From PNON01 sp963757065 (GTDB lineage: Bacteria > Chloroflexota > Anaerolineae > Anaerolineales > Anaerolineaceae), in contig CAVWQC010000001.1 of the NCBI GenBank assembly GCA_963757065.1, forward strand, positions 124,001 through 188,000: DNA of 64,000 bases, written 5' to 3'. The notes below the pieces were generated by a model. That model worked only from the letters and a program-made list of their open reading frames with translations. It had not been told where the DNA came from and did no database searches. Below are positions 1 through 8,416 of the stretch, one piece after another. The position numbers were made by a program, and so were the translations under genes. Each line of letters starts with the position of its first letter. Positions within the stretch are counted from its first letter, which is position 1.

Positions 1-1224
1 GAATTAGGTTCTGGTACGTATTATGTTGAGACGCGGCTGAACGATACAGTGCAGCAATTCAGGGTAGTTGACTCAAATGGAAAATCCGTATCCATCCTTT
101 CATCAGGAGGGACGGCATACACTTCCGATTGGCAGACACTACCTGCAGCAGGCACTTATAACACCGGTCGTGGACTGACATTTAGCATCAGTTCTGACTT
201 TACTTCGGGAACAAAGGGCAGCGGTGCTGCGAGCATAAGCTATACAGCCAAAGGTGCTGAGCTGGAAATCACAGCCACTGATACCCTCAACGATATCATG
301 GGTAAGATCAACAACGCCAGTTATGCCGCAGGTCAGGGTGTACGTGCCTCGATCGTCGATAAACAATTGATCTTGTCAGCACAAGAGACCGGGATCGAAC
401 ATTCGGTGATCGCCAGCGGCGAAGCACTCATTACTCTGGGTATATTAAAGCCAGCAACTGACCCTATTACTCCAAATGATTTTAAAAACCAGATGCAGGC
501 CGCCTCTAATGCGATCTTTAAGGTGAATAACCTGAGCGTAGAGCGCAGTACAAATACCGGATTAACTGATGTGATCTCAGGTGTCACCTTGAACCTGGCC
601 AGTGATGCACTTGGAAAAAACGCTACAATGGTGATCAGTGGAGATTCCACTCCCCAAAAGAACACATTAAATGATTTCCTGACCAAATTCAACGCCCTGA
701 CCAGTTATATCGGACAGAAATCTCTCGTAACGAAAAATGCTGATGGCAAATATACCCGTGGTCCATTATCTTCAGATATGTCCATTTCTTCATTGCGGCA
801 GGATCTGTTCAGATTGACAGGTGGAACCATCAGTAACAATGGAATTTATAAAAATTTGGGCGAGATCGGCATAACAATAAACGACAGTATGAGTGCTGTA
901 CTGTCAGATTCGAGTAAACTCGAAAAAGCACTTGCAACAAATCCAAATGAAGTCAAGTATATGCTTGATAGTCTGATGACCGGATTGCAGGCAAAATTAA
1001 ATAATTATGTTGGTACTAAGAGTTATGTAGACCAATCCATAAAATCTGCTGATGATCAGACTAAATCGTTGAATTCCCGCATGGCATTGATGAAAGCACA
1101 GCTCGAAGTTAGGCAGCAGAATTTAATAAATGTGTATGCAGAAGCTCAAGCGCAGATACAATCGATGGCTTATGAAAGGCAGACATTGACAAGTATCATC
1201 TCATCAGTTTCTTATTCTGCATAG
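1..1224 (+). CDS. fliD: FliD, flagellar filament cap (5' end outside window)
   Basis: C-terminal 407 residues of the filament cap protein, which is exported and sits at the filament tip to guide flagellin folding. The frame is open to base 1, so the gene starts upstream; the GTG at 49 is internal. The last ~200 residues have the FliD C-terminal pattern: a long helical region with GPLSSD, then a coiled-coil-rich tail (NSRMALMKAQLEVRQQNL) ending in SYSA. The first ~85 residues in view form a separate module (QFRVVDS, TGRGLT) that recurs in FlgK of this window. FlaG and FliS follow, the usual fliD-flaG-fliS order. Family assignment is firm; the N terminus cannot be judged. Confidence 0.93.
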   Translation, partial: ELGSGTYYVETRLNDTVQQFRVVDSNGKSVSILSSGGTAYTSDWQTLPAAGTYNTGRGLTFSISSDFTSGTKGSGAASISYTAKGAELEITATDTLNDIMGKINNASYAAGQGVRASIVDKQLILSAQETGIEHSVIASGEALITLGILKPATDPITPNDFKNQMQAASNAIFKVNNLSVERSTNTGLTDVISGVTLNLASDALGKNATMVISGDSTPQKNTLNDFLTKFNALTSYIGQKSLVTKNADGKYTRGPLSSDMSISSLRQDLFRLTGGTISNNGIYKNLGEIGITINDSMSAVLSDSSKLEKALATNPNEVKYMLDSLMTGLQAKLNNYVGTKSYVDQSIKSADDQTKSLNSRMALMKAQLEVRQQNLINVYAEAQAQIQSMAYERQTLTSIISSVSYSA

Positions 1225-1311
1225 AATATTGTTATCGATTTATTGCTTTAGTATAGACAGGCTAAGGATAGCTAGTTAAAGAAGGTTAAGGCAAGGATGC
1301 CGGAGGCCAAA

Positions 1312-1647
1312 ATGTCAATAGAACAAGTACCCAAAATTAGCAGTGTGGACGTAGAACGACAGGCTGTAAATGCCTCAATCGTTATCCATCAACAGGTAGA
1401 TCCAGTAAAACAGCCGGATCAACAGGCAAAACCTGTCGAACAGAAAAAAGAGGATAAAAAAGCGGAATCTCAAAAACATACCGCTGCGCTCTCAGGCGAT
1501 ATCAGTCTGAGATTTCTCGTCGATGATGACACCCATGCCATAACGATACTGGTTGTCGATCGGGCTAGTCAGAAAGTGATCCGCTCGATCCCGCCCGAAG
1601 AGATGGGCAAATTCCAGGGTGGCAATCTCTTCGATTATTTCGCCTGA
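1312..1647 (+). CDS. flaG: FlaG family protein
   Basis: Small FlaG-family protein (111 residues). The family affects filament length or structure, but its biochemical role is poorly defined. The N-terminal half is polar, Gln/Lys-rich and probably disordered (KQPDQQAKPVEQKKEDKK). The C-terminal half carries the family core: LRFLVDDDTH, ITILVVDRASQKVIRSIPPEEM and a final LFDYFA. An ATG at 1297 is in frame, but GGAGG at 1302-1306 lies 5 bases before the ATG at 1312, so the latter is taken as the start. It lies between fliD and fliS, as in many flagellar operons. Confidence 0.88.
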   Translation: MSIEQVPKISSVDVERQAVNASIVIHQQVDPVKQPDQQAKPVEQKKEDKKAESQKHTAALSGDISLRFLVDDDTHAITILVVDRASQKVIRSIPPEEMGKFQGGNLFDYFA

Positions 1648-1693
1648 TCAATTGACGGTAAAAATATTTAGACGATTTTTACGCCGGGATAGT

Positions 1694-1720
1694 TCAAGTC
1701 TTGCTCATTTCTGTCGATAA
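1694..1720 (+). promoter_or_regulatory. Candidate sigma-28 (FliA) promoter of fliS
   Basis: TCAA at 1694-1697, a 15-base spacer, and GTCGATAA at 1713-1720. The SigD/FliA consensus is TAAA-N15-GCCGATAA, so there is one mismatch in each box and exact spacing. The -10 box ends 42 bases before the fliS start. A fliA gene is present at 21012-21782. A match of this size can arise by chance, but placement before a late flagellar gene supports it. Confidence 0.5.
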
Positions 1721-1762
1721 AAGAACCATAGCGATAAATTATTAGTGCCCAGGAGCATAGCC

Positions 1763-2122
1763 ATGTATCAACAAGCATCTTACAGAAACCAGGAATATCG
1801 AACTCAAGACGTTATGGGCGCCAGCCCAATTCGATTAGTAGTGATGGCTTATACCCTGGCAATCACCGCTTGTGAGCAGCAAGATTTTGAACGTGCCACG
1901 AAGTCGATTTCCGTTTTACGTGATGCATTGAATTTTGATTATCCTGAAGTATCTGTTGGCTTATTTAGACTTTATCAATGGTGCCTGGATTGTATTCGCC
2001 AGGGTGATTATAAAAGTGTGATCACATCACTAACAGACTTGCGCAGCGCCTGGTCCCAGACTGAAAAGAATCTTTCTCCCATTGCAGCTCCAATAGCACA
2101 ACAAACCCGCAGGTCTGCCTGA
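1763..2122 (+). CDS. fliS: FliS, flagellin export chaperone
   Basis: Cytoplasmic chaperone that binds the flagellin C terminus, prevents premature polymerisation and helps delivery to the export gate. 119 residues, normal for FliS. The opening MYQQASYRNQEYRTQDVM and the following SPIRLVVMAYTLAI helix are typical, as is the four-helix pattern. AGGAG at 1751-1755 sits 7 bases before the ATG at 1763; an in-frame GTG at 1745 is less likely. A sigma-28-like promoter precedes it. Its flagellin client is not in the window. Confidence 0.92.
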   Translation: MYQQASYRNQEYRTQDVMGASPIRLVVMAYTLAITACEQQDFERATKSISVLRDALNFDYPEVSVGLFRLYQWCLDCIRQGDYKSVITSLTDLRSAWSQTEKNLSPIAAPIAQQTRRSA

Positions 2123-2167
2123 TAATCGCAACAATCCATATTGTTAGAACCGATTGACATCCGCCAG

Positions 2168-2183
2168 GGGCATTTCAATGCCC
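2168..2183 (+). terminator. Weak hairpin after fliS
   Basis: GGGCATT and AATGCCC are perfectly complementary around a 2-base centre (in practice a 5-bp stem with a 6-base loop), 46 bases after the fliS stop. No clear U-run follows, so terminator function is uncertain. It lies between the fliD-flaG-fliS group and the flgC operon. Confidence 0.25.
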
Positions 2184-2228
2184 TTGGATGTATTTAAAAT
2201 TCCCTCTTTACAAAAAATTTATTCCAAG

Positions 2229-2256
2229 TTCACAAAAGCTTTACTGCTCCTATGAT
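2229..2256 (+). promoter_or_regulatory. Candidate sigma-70-type promoter of the flgC-flgE operon
   Basis: TTCACA at 2229-2234 and TATGAT at 2251-2256 are separated by 16 bases, close to the housekeeping consensus. The -10 is 49 bases upstream of the flgC start, in a 183-bp gap that separates two operons. This would be the natural start of the early (rod, MS ring, export) transcript. By-eye call only. Confidence 0.4.
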
Positions 2257-2305
2257 CCCGGGGTGTTAGGATGATACCAGAAATTATTTTCATCTGGAGA
2301 AAAGT

Positions 2306-2767
2306 ATGAGCTTTTGGAATAGTTTACGAATTAGCGCATCCGGACTATCTGCACAACGATTAAGGTTGGATATGGTCTCCAATAACATCGCCAATGCTCA
2401 GACCACCCGCACCACAGAGGGTGGAGCATACAAAAGGCAGGATGTTGTTTTTTCTCCTCAGGGTCCAGCTTCTCACTTGCCCGGTTTCATTGCAGCCCGA
2501 TTAAGCAATTCCCCTGTGGCCAGTCGGGGTCTTCAATCCGGCGGGGTGGAAGTTTCCCAGGTGGTTACAGATCAGGAGGCTGGTCCTCGCGTTTACGACC
2601 CCAACCACCCGGATGCTGACGATGAAGGCTATGTGACATACCCTAATGTCAATCTTGTCGTTGAAATGACAAATATGCTATCGGCAACACGATCATATGA
2701 AGCCAATCTATCAGTGATCGAAGCAGCAAAACGTATGGCTTTAAAAGCATTGGATATTGGTCGTTGA
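2306..2767 (+). CDS. flgC: FlgC, flagellar proximal rod protein
   Basis: Proximal rod component, 153 residues, exported through the flagellar type III system and assembled on the MS ring. The N terminus carries the rod/hook signature (ISASGLSAQRLRLDMVSNNIANAQTT). The C terminus carries the FlgC hallmark YPNVNLVVEMTNMLSATRSYEAN followed by a helix ending ALKALDIGR. CTGGAG lies just before the ATG. First gene of the long plus-strand operon, followed by fliE after 23 bases. Its usual partner flgB is not adjacent but lies 6.2 kb downstream. Confidence 0.95.
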   Translation: MSFWNSLRISASGLSAQRLRLDMVSNNIANAQTTRTTEGGAYKRQDVVFSPQGPASHLPGFIAARLSNSPVASRGLQSGGVEVSQVVTDQEAGPRVYDPNHPDADDEGYVTYPNVNLVVEMTNMLSATRSYEANLSVIEAAKRMALKALDIGR

Positions 2768-2790
2768 TCTACCGTTAAGAGGAAAATAAT

Positions 2791-3090
2791 ATGGATATTA
2801 CATCAATTTCATCTGTAAACAGCCTTCCTTTAACCGAACGTACATTAACTAAAAAACCCGTTTCTGGTTTGGATCAGGTCACCCAATCCTTCGGCCAGGT
2901 TCTGGATTCATTGAATCAAAGTCAATTGGAAACAGATGGACTCATATCGAAGTTATCCAGCGGACAGGATGTTGACCTCCACCAGGTGATGATCGCAACA
3001 GAAGAAAATGATGTCAATTTCCGGGTCGCCCTCGCTATCCGTGACAAATTAGTGGATGCATACCGCGAAATGATGCGGATGAGTATCTAA
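2791..3090 (+). CDS. fliE: FliE, MS-ring/rod junction protein
   Basis: Small (99 residues) protein linking the FliF MS ring to the rod, also needed for export gate function. The N-terminal third is variable. The C-terminal two thirds show the family pattern: SFGQVLDSLNQSQLETDGL, then GQDVDLHQVMIATEENDVNF and LAIRDKLVDAYREMMRMSI. It sits between flgC and fliF, its usual place. Confidence 0.95.
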   Translation: MDITSISSVNSLPLTERTLTKKPVSGLDQVTQSFGQVLDSLNQSQLETDGLISKLSSGQDVDLHQVMIATEENDVNFRVALAIRDKLVDAYREMMRMSI

Positions 3091-3114
3091 GTTATTTCTT
3101 AATAAAAGGGAATT

Positions 3115-4743
3115 ATGACCACACCTTTAACACAACAAGTAGGCTCATTCTGGAGTCACCAGAGCACATCGCAGAAGATCACCCTTATTGCCCTGGTCCT
3201 GGCCGCAGCAATAGTAATCCCCTTGATCGTTTCCTGGGCTACAGCCCCGAGTTATTCTGTAGCATTTACCGGGATGACTGAAGAAGATGCTGGTCAAGTT
3301 GTTCAGAAATTAGCTGAAGCAAATATTCCCTACAAATTAAGCGGTACTGGTACCATCATGGTTCCAGAAAAACAGGTTTACGAGGTCCGGCTTCAGATGG
3401 CACGAGACGGACTACCTTCAAATGGTACTGTCGGCCTCGAACTATTTGGCAGCAACACTCTTGGAATGACAGAGTTCACCCAAAAGATCAATTATCAACG
3501 CGCCCTGGAAGGTGAACTCGAAAGAACCATCGGGAGCTTAAGTGCTGTTGAAGCTGTCCAGGTACATATCGTAACCCCAGAAAAAACATTACTTACCAGT
3601 GACCAGTCTGTCACCACTGCTTCGATCATGGTTAAACTGGCACCGGGAAAAACTTTAGACTCCGCACAGGTTTCTGCCATTGCCCACCTGGCAGCCAGCA
3701 GCATCGAAGGATTGAAACCCGAGAATGTAGTGATCGTGGATTCCGCTGGCAGGATGCTGGCTTCCGGTGCCGGCTCTTCCGGTGAGGCATCGGCAGTTGC
3801 GCAGACAGACAGCCGCCGCGCAGCCGAAGGTGCAGCAGCAGTAAATATACAAAACAAAGTTGAGCTGCTGCTTGCTCAAGTGTTGGGACCTAACCGGGCA
3901 GTAGTCCAAGCCGATGTATCTTTGGATTGGACGCAAAAAGAGACTACCTCACAAAAGGTTGAGCCAACTCCTGCCATTCGCAGTTCGCAAAAAACCACAG
4001 AAAATTACACTACATCAGGGGGTGCAACTGGTGGAGTCCCCGGAGCCAATAGCAACCTCCCCACACCGGTGGCAACTACTACCGCAGGTGGAAGCTCTTC
4101 CAATTACACCAGATCTGATGAAGTTACCAATTATGAGCTATCCACATCTGAGACCCACGAGATCTTTTCACCAGGTACCGTTAAAAGGATTTCATTAAGT
4201 GTCCTCGTCGATAATGTAACTGATCAGGCTCAATTAACCACATTAAAAAGTGCAGTCTCCGCAGCAGTCGGTATCGATGAAGCCCGTGGTGATAAGCTTG
4301 TGGTTGAAAATACGACCTTTGACACCAGCTTTGCCACTCAACAGGAAGAAGTTCTATCAAAAAGTTCAAACACAGAATTGTATTACAAGATCGGTGAAAT
4401 TGCCGGAGCTGTCATTCTCCTCTTCCTGATCTTATGGTATGTACAGAGACTTCTTAAGAATCTTCGGCTCGCTTCTTCTGATGCGTGGGTTCCAGTCATG
4501 AAACCTTTATCTGCCTCCGCATTATCCGGTCATAATTCACCCATGCTCACCAATAATTCAACCGGTCCAATGCTGCAGCAGACACAAGGCTCCCAACCAA
4601 AAATCGAATCAACATTCAAAATGGAACAACACCATCCTGAAGATGAGCAGCTCCAAAAAGTGTTAACCCGGATGACTGAAGAAAACCCGGCCAGTGTTGC
4701 AGAGATCATTCAACTTTGGCTCGCTGAAGATGGGAACCGCTAA
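3115..4743 (+). CDS. fliF: FliF, MS-ring protein
   Basis: Forms the MS ring in the cytoplasmic membrane, the base on which rod, C ring and export gate assemble. 542 residues, usual length. One membrane segment near residues 20-42 and a second near 420-442 flank the extracytoplasmic ring-building region (NIPYKLSGTGTIMVPE, GLELFGSNTLGMTEF, YQRALEGELERTI). A Gly/Ser/Thr-rich linker occupies about 290-330. The C-terminal cytoplasmic tail ends in a FliG-binding type segment rich in acidic residues. The stop overlaps the fliG start by one base (TAATG), so the two are translationally coupled. Confidence 0.96.
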   Translation: MTTPLTQQVGSFWSHQSTSQKITLIALVLAAAIVIPLIVSWATAPSYSVAFTGMTEEDAGQVVQKLAEANIPYKLSGTGTIMVPEKQVYEVRLQMARDGLPSNGTVGLELFGSNTLGMTEFTQKINYQRALEGELERTIGSLSAVEAVQVHIVTPEKTLLTSDQSVTTASIMVKLAPGKTLDSAQVSAIAHLAASSIEGLKPENVVIVDSAGRMLASGAGSSGEASAVAQTDSRRAAEGAAAVNIQNKVELLLAQVLGPNRAVVQADVSLDWTQKETTSQKVEPTPAIRSSQKTTENYTTSGGATGGVPGANSNLPTPVATTTAGGSSSNYTRSDEVTNYELSTSETHEIFSPGTVKRISLSVLVDNVTDQAQLTTLKSAVSAAVGIDEARGDKLVVENTTFDTSFATQQEEVLSKSSNTELYYKIGEIAGAVILLFLILWYVQRLLKNLRLASSDAWVPVMKPLSASALSGHNSPMLTNNSTGPMLQQTQGSQPKIESTFKMEQHHPEDEQLQKVLTRMTEENPASVAEIIQLWLAEDGNR

Positions 4744-5765
4744 TGACTGACGGTTTGTTATCACCCAATGGCTTGGAAAAAGCAACTGCCTTGTTGCTTA
4801 CACTTGGAGTTGATCTTTCGTCAAAAGTGTTGCAATACCTTGGCGAAGGAGAAATTGAACAAGTATTAATGTCATTGAGCAAGGCAGGCAATGTTCCAGC
4901 AGATTCTCGCCGGCAGGTGATGCAAGAGGCATACGAACTCTCTGTAAGCGGAGCTGGAATGAAAGGTGGCGGTGCAGAATATAGCCGCCAGTTATTATCC
5001 AGAGCTGTTGGCCCGCGTCGTGGTGCAGAGATCCTTGAACGAATTTCTGCCCATCAACAGTTATCCTCATTTGAGATGCTGCGCAATGCAAACCCGGCCC
5101 AGGTGGCCACTCTATTACAGGACGAATTGCCCCAGACCATTGCCCTGGTGCTCTCATACCTTGAAGCAAAAGTTGCTGCCGATATATTAACCAGCTTTCC
5201 AAAAGACCTGCAAATTGAAGTGGTTTTACGCCTTGCTGCCATGGACAGGGTGTCACCCCAGGTGGTTCAGGTAGTCGAAAAAAACCTGAAGAATAAACTA
5301 TCAGGTGTATTAAATGAAGCTGACTTCCGTGCTACTGGCGGCGTATCTTTTCTGGTGAAAATGATGAACCAGGTGGACCGCGGTGTCCAAAAAACGATCT
5401 TCGAGGCATTGGATACTACCGATCCCAAACTGGTTGAGGAAATCCACTCCAATATGTTCACATTTGATGACCTGGTGAAACTGGACGATAAGACCATGCA
5501 GCGCGTATTACGCGATGTCCCCAAAGCAGATCTGGCTCTTTCGTTAAAAGCCGCCCAGGAAAAATTAAAGGATCTGGTTTTTAGAAATCTATCAGAACGA
5601 GCTGCCGAAAATCTGCGGGAGGAAATTGAGGTTTTGGGACCCCAGTTGGCAAAGAACGTATACACTGCCCAACGCCGGATTGTCGATGCAGTCAGGTCAC
5701 TGGAAGAAGCGGGAGAGATTGTGATAGCGGGTAGTGGAGGTGACGAATATGAAGTCATCGCCTAA
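4743..5765 (+). CDS. fliG: FliG, motor switch protein
   Basis: Rotor component of the C ring that contacts FliF, FliM and the MotA stator. 340 residues, standard length. The N-terminal FliF-binding domain (GLEKATALLLTLGVDLSSKVLQYL), the middle domain with an EHPQ-like position (LQDELPQTIALVLSYL) and the C-terminal torque helix with charged residues (VLRDVPKADLALSLKAA, FRNLSERAAENLREEIE) are all visible. Starts within the fliF stop codon and overlaps fliH by 17 bases. Confidence 0.97.
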   Translation: MTDGLLSPNGLEKATALLLTLGVDLSSKVLQYLGEGEIEQVLMSLSKAGNVPADSRRQVMQEAYELSVSGAGMKGGGAEYSRQLLSRAVGPRRGAEILERISAHQQLSSFEMLRNANPAQVATLLQDELPQTIALVLSYLEAKVAADILTSFPKDLQIEVVLRLAAMDRVSPQVVQVVEKNLKNKLSGVLNEADFRATGGVSFLVKMMNQVDRGVQKTIFEALDTTDPKLVEEIHSNMFTFDDLVKLDDKTMQRVLRDVPKADLALSLKAAQEKLKDLVFRNLSERAAENLREEIEVLGPQLAKNVYTAQRRIVDAVRSLEEAGEIVIAGSGGDEYEVIA

Positions 5766-6630
5766 TCTCAGCCCAGCAGGGAAAAATCCTCAAAAATGGA
5801 CACCTGTTGATTTCCTACAGAACAATTCAGAACCCGGTCTGGAAATTGTTCAAGGGAACGGTGGAAAGCAACCTGTGCCTCTTTTTGCCAAACTGGTTCA
5901 AACGAACGAAAAAAGTAGTTCAGTAACCAGAGTGATCAAGGAAGCTCAAAATATTGTAACCAGCGATTGGCAGCCAGGAGATATTACTTCTGCTATTCCT
6001 ACAGTCAGCGAACACAAACCCGGTTGGCAGCCATCGCTTAAGTTCGCCACGACCACTGCCCCGCATGACATCTCCAGAGAATTAATTAGCACTGCCCGAA
6101 GGGAAGCAGAAGAGATCATCTTAACCGCCCAAAAAAATGCAAAAGGTATTCAGGAACAGGCGTATCAGGATGGATGGAATAGCGCCATGGGCGAGATCAA
6201 AAGCCACATGGATACCGCCAGCACACTTGTTCAGCAATTAAATGGATGGCGTGAAAACTTAATGTCTCAAAGCGAACAAATGATATTGAACCTTGTTTCC
6301 CATATAGCTCAAAAAATGTTTGGCGAGGGTTATGTCCTGGATTCAGAAACTTTGCAAGCCACTTTCAATAAGGTCCTTGAGAATGCACGTTCGCTAGGAA
6401 ATTTACGAATATATGTTCACCCTGAGGATGCCAGTAATCTTGGTCCATATTGGAGGGAACTACAGGAATCGATCACCTCACACACCATTGAGATCGTTCC
6501 AAGTGGGTCCATTGCCCGTGGTGGATGCTACGTAAATGGACAATGGGGCTCTGCGGATGGCAGAATAGAAACACAACTCAAAACGATTCTGGACACTATT
6601 GATAGTGAAGCCAGTGTAGTGGAAAACTAA
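5749..6630 (+). CDS. fliH: FliH, regulator of the export ATPase
   Basis: Peripheral export component that binds FliI and docks it at the C ring. 293 residues with this start. The N-terminal ~110 residues are low-conservation. A helical stalk follows (STARREAEEIILTAQKNAKG, then QAYQDGWNSAMGEIKSH), and the C-terminal domain has IYVHPEDASNLG and GGCYVNGQWGSADGRIETQL. GGAGG at 5736-5740 lies 8 bases before the ATG at 5749, preferred over an in-frame GTG at 5734. Lies between fliG and fliI, overlapping the fliG 3' end. Confidence 0.93.
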   Translation: MKSSPNLSPAGKNPQKWTPVDFLQNNSEPGLEIVQGNGGKQPVPLFAKLVQTNEKSSSVTRVIKEAQNIVTSDWQPGDITSAIPTVSEHKPGWQPSLKFATTTAPHDISRELISTARREAEEIILTAQKNAKGIQEQAYQDGWNSAMGEIKSHMDTASTLVQQLNGWRENLMSQSEQMILNLVSHIAQKMFGEGYVLDSETLQATFNKVLENARSLGNLRIYVHPEDASNLGPYWRELQESITSHTIEIVPSGSIARGGCYVNGQWGSADGRIETQLKTILDTIDSEASVVEN

Positions 6631-6633
6631 CCT

Positions 6634-7953
6634 ATGAATATGGCGGTAACGTTGCCCGATCTTACTCGATTTTCACAAGCCTTAACCAGGCTGAAGACCA
6701 CAAAAACCTCTGGAAGAGTCAATCAAGTACTTGGATTGACCATCCAGGCGGTCGGCCTTGATTGCCAGATTGGTGAGGTATGTGAAATTCGTACAGCCCA
6801 TGAATCTCTTCTTTCCGAGGTGGTTGGCTTTCAAGAGGACCGAGTCCTGCTTATGCCATTAGGTGATATGCAAGGCATTCAACCTGGTAGCTCGGTTTTT
6901 CCAATTTATAAAAACTTTCGCACACCTGTTGGAATGCCACTTCTGGGACGGGTTCTGGATGGACTTGGCCAACCAATTGATAATGGTCCAGCTCTTGAAG
7001 GGATTGAGCGGGTATCAACGAATAATAATCCTCCCCCACCGCTTTCCCGGCCACCCATCAAAGATCCTTTGGTTACGGGTGTACGCGTCATAGATGGAAT
7101 GCTCACCTGCGGTAAAGGTCAGCGTATGGGTATCTTCGCAGGTTCAGGTGTGGGTAAAAGTACCATAATGGGTACGATAGCTCGCAGTTCAAGATCGGAT
7201 GTCAGCGTGATTGCTCTGGTTGGTGAACGAGGACGTGAAGTCCGAGAATTTTTGGAACGTGATCTTGGTCCAGAAGGTCTTGCTCGATCGGTTGTCGTTG
7301 TTTCTACCTCTGATCAGCCTGCCCTGGTGCGATTAAAGGCAGCCTTTGTAGCCATGACCATCGCTGAGAACTTCCGTGATAACGGTATGGATGTCACATT
7401 CCTGATGGACTCAGTAACCCGCTTTGCAATGGCTCAACGTGAAATTGGGTTGGCGATTGGAGAACCGCCCGCCAGTAAAGGATACACACCGTCCGTTTTT
7501 GCATTATTGCCCAGGCTGCTCGAAAGGGCAGGAGCCAGTGATAAAGGTACCATAACTGGTTTCTTCACCGTCCTGGTTGAAGGTGATGATTTCAATGAGC
7601 CGATCTGCGATGCCGCCCGTGGTATTCTTGATGGCCATATCATCCTCAGCCGGACATTGGCTGCCAGAAACCATTACCCGGCCATTGATGTGTTGAACAG
7701 CGTCAGCCGTGTTATGCCTTCGGTCACCAGCCGTGAACACATCCAAATGGCAGCAACTGCCAGGAAACACCTGGCTACTTATGAAAAAGCACGTGACCTG
7801 GTAAATATTGGCGCCTATGTCACCGGATCAGACCCGGAAATTGACCAGGCTTTGCAGGTTCTACCAGCTCTGACCGCGTTTTTGCAGCAAGAGAACAAAG
7901 ATGTATCCAGCTTTGAAGACACATTAAATCAATTGCAGGTTTCTCAAAATTGA
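6634..7953 (+). CDS. fliI: FliI, flagellar export ATPase
   Basis: Hexameric ATPase of the flagellar type III export apparatus, related to the F1 beta subunit. 439 residues. Walker A is AGSGVGKST near residues 169-177; Walker B is VTFLMDSVTRFAMAQREIG; the following GEPPASKGYTPSVFALLPRL is the type III ATPase signature. The N-terminal region is a short beta-barrel. Only 3 bases separate it from fliH, and fliJ, its stalk partner, follows after 8 bases. Confidence 0.97.
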   Translation: MNMAVTLPDLTRFSQALTRLKTTKTSGRVNQVLGLTIQAVGLDCQIGEVCEIRTAHESLLSEVVGFQEDRVLLMPLGDMQGIQPGSSVFPIYKNFRTPVGMPLLGRVLDGLGQPIDNGPALEGIERVSTNNNPPPPLSRPPIKDPLVTGVRVIDGMLTCGKGQRMGIFAGSGVGKSTIMGTIARSSRSDVSVIALVGERGREVREFLERDLGPEGLARSVVVVSTSDQPALVRLKAAFVAMTIAENFRDNGMDVTFLMDSVTRFAMAQREIGLAIGEPPASKGYTPSVFALLPRLLERAGASDKGTITGFFTVLVEGDDFNEPICDAARGILDGHIILSRTLAARNHYPAIDVLNSVSRVMPSVTSREHIQMAATARKHLATYEKARDLVNIGAYVTGSDPEIDQALQVLPALTAFLQQENKDVSSFEDTLNQLQVSQN

Positions 7954-7961
7954 GGTAAATA

Positions 7962-8414
7962 ATGCCACCAAAATTCTCTCTTCAAACTGTTCTTGATGTA
8001 CGCCACAGTAAAGTGGAATTACTGGAAGTTGAACTTGGCAGATTAAACCAGGAAAGACACCAGAAAACTGCTCTGTGTGAAGCCCTGGCAACAGCAATGG
8101 ATACCCTTTATGAGAAGCTGCATGAACAAATGCACGGGGAGATAGACCTTTTCCTCATTGGCCACCTCCGGAATAATTGTAATAATTTAGCACTTCAAAT
8201 CCATCAAATTCAACAGTCGATCCTGTTACTTGAGCAGGCAATAGAACAAAAGCGGTTAGAAGTAGTGGAAGCAAAAAAATCGGAAGAGTCCTTGAACATA
8301 TTGAAGAATAAAGAATCTGACCGATTTATGGAAGAGGAAAAGGATAAAGAACGCCGGTTTCAAGATGACATTTATATTTCACAGGGTTTCAGGCGCCAAC
8401 GGACAGAGGTGTAA
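7962..8414 (+). CDS. fliJ: FliJ, export ATPase stalk/chaperone escort
   Basis: 150-residue, almost wholly helical protein matching FliJ: MPPKFSLQTVLDVRHSKVELL start, long antiparallel coiled coil, very high Gln/Glu/Lys content. FliJ inserts in the FliI ring like the gamma subunit of F-ATPases and recycles export chaperones. Sequence conservation in the family is weak, so the call rests on length, coiled-coil character, the FKFxLQxVLxxR-like start and position directly after fliI. Confidence 0.88.
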   Translation: MPPKFSLQTVLDVRHSKVELLEVELGRLNQERHQKTALCEALATAMDTLYEKLHEQMHGEIDLFLIGHLRNNCNNLALQIHQIQQSILLLEQAIEQKRLEVVEAKKSEESLNILKNKESDRFMEEEKDKERRFQDDIYISQGFRRQRTEV

Positions 8415-8416
8415 AT

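Noticed and set aside
139..366. Minus-strand frames inside fliD and other flagellar genes
   Set aside because: They lie entirely within well-supported genes and lack start signals or family features.
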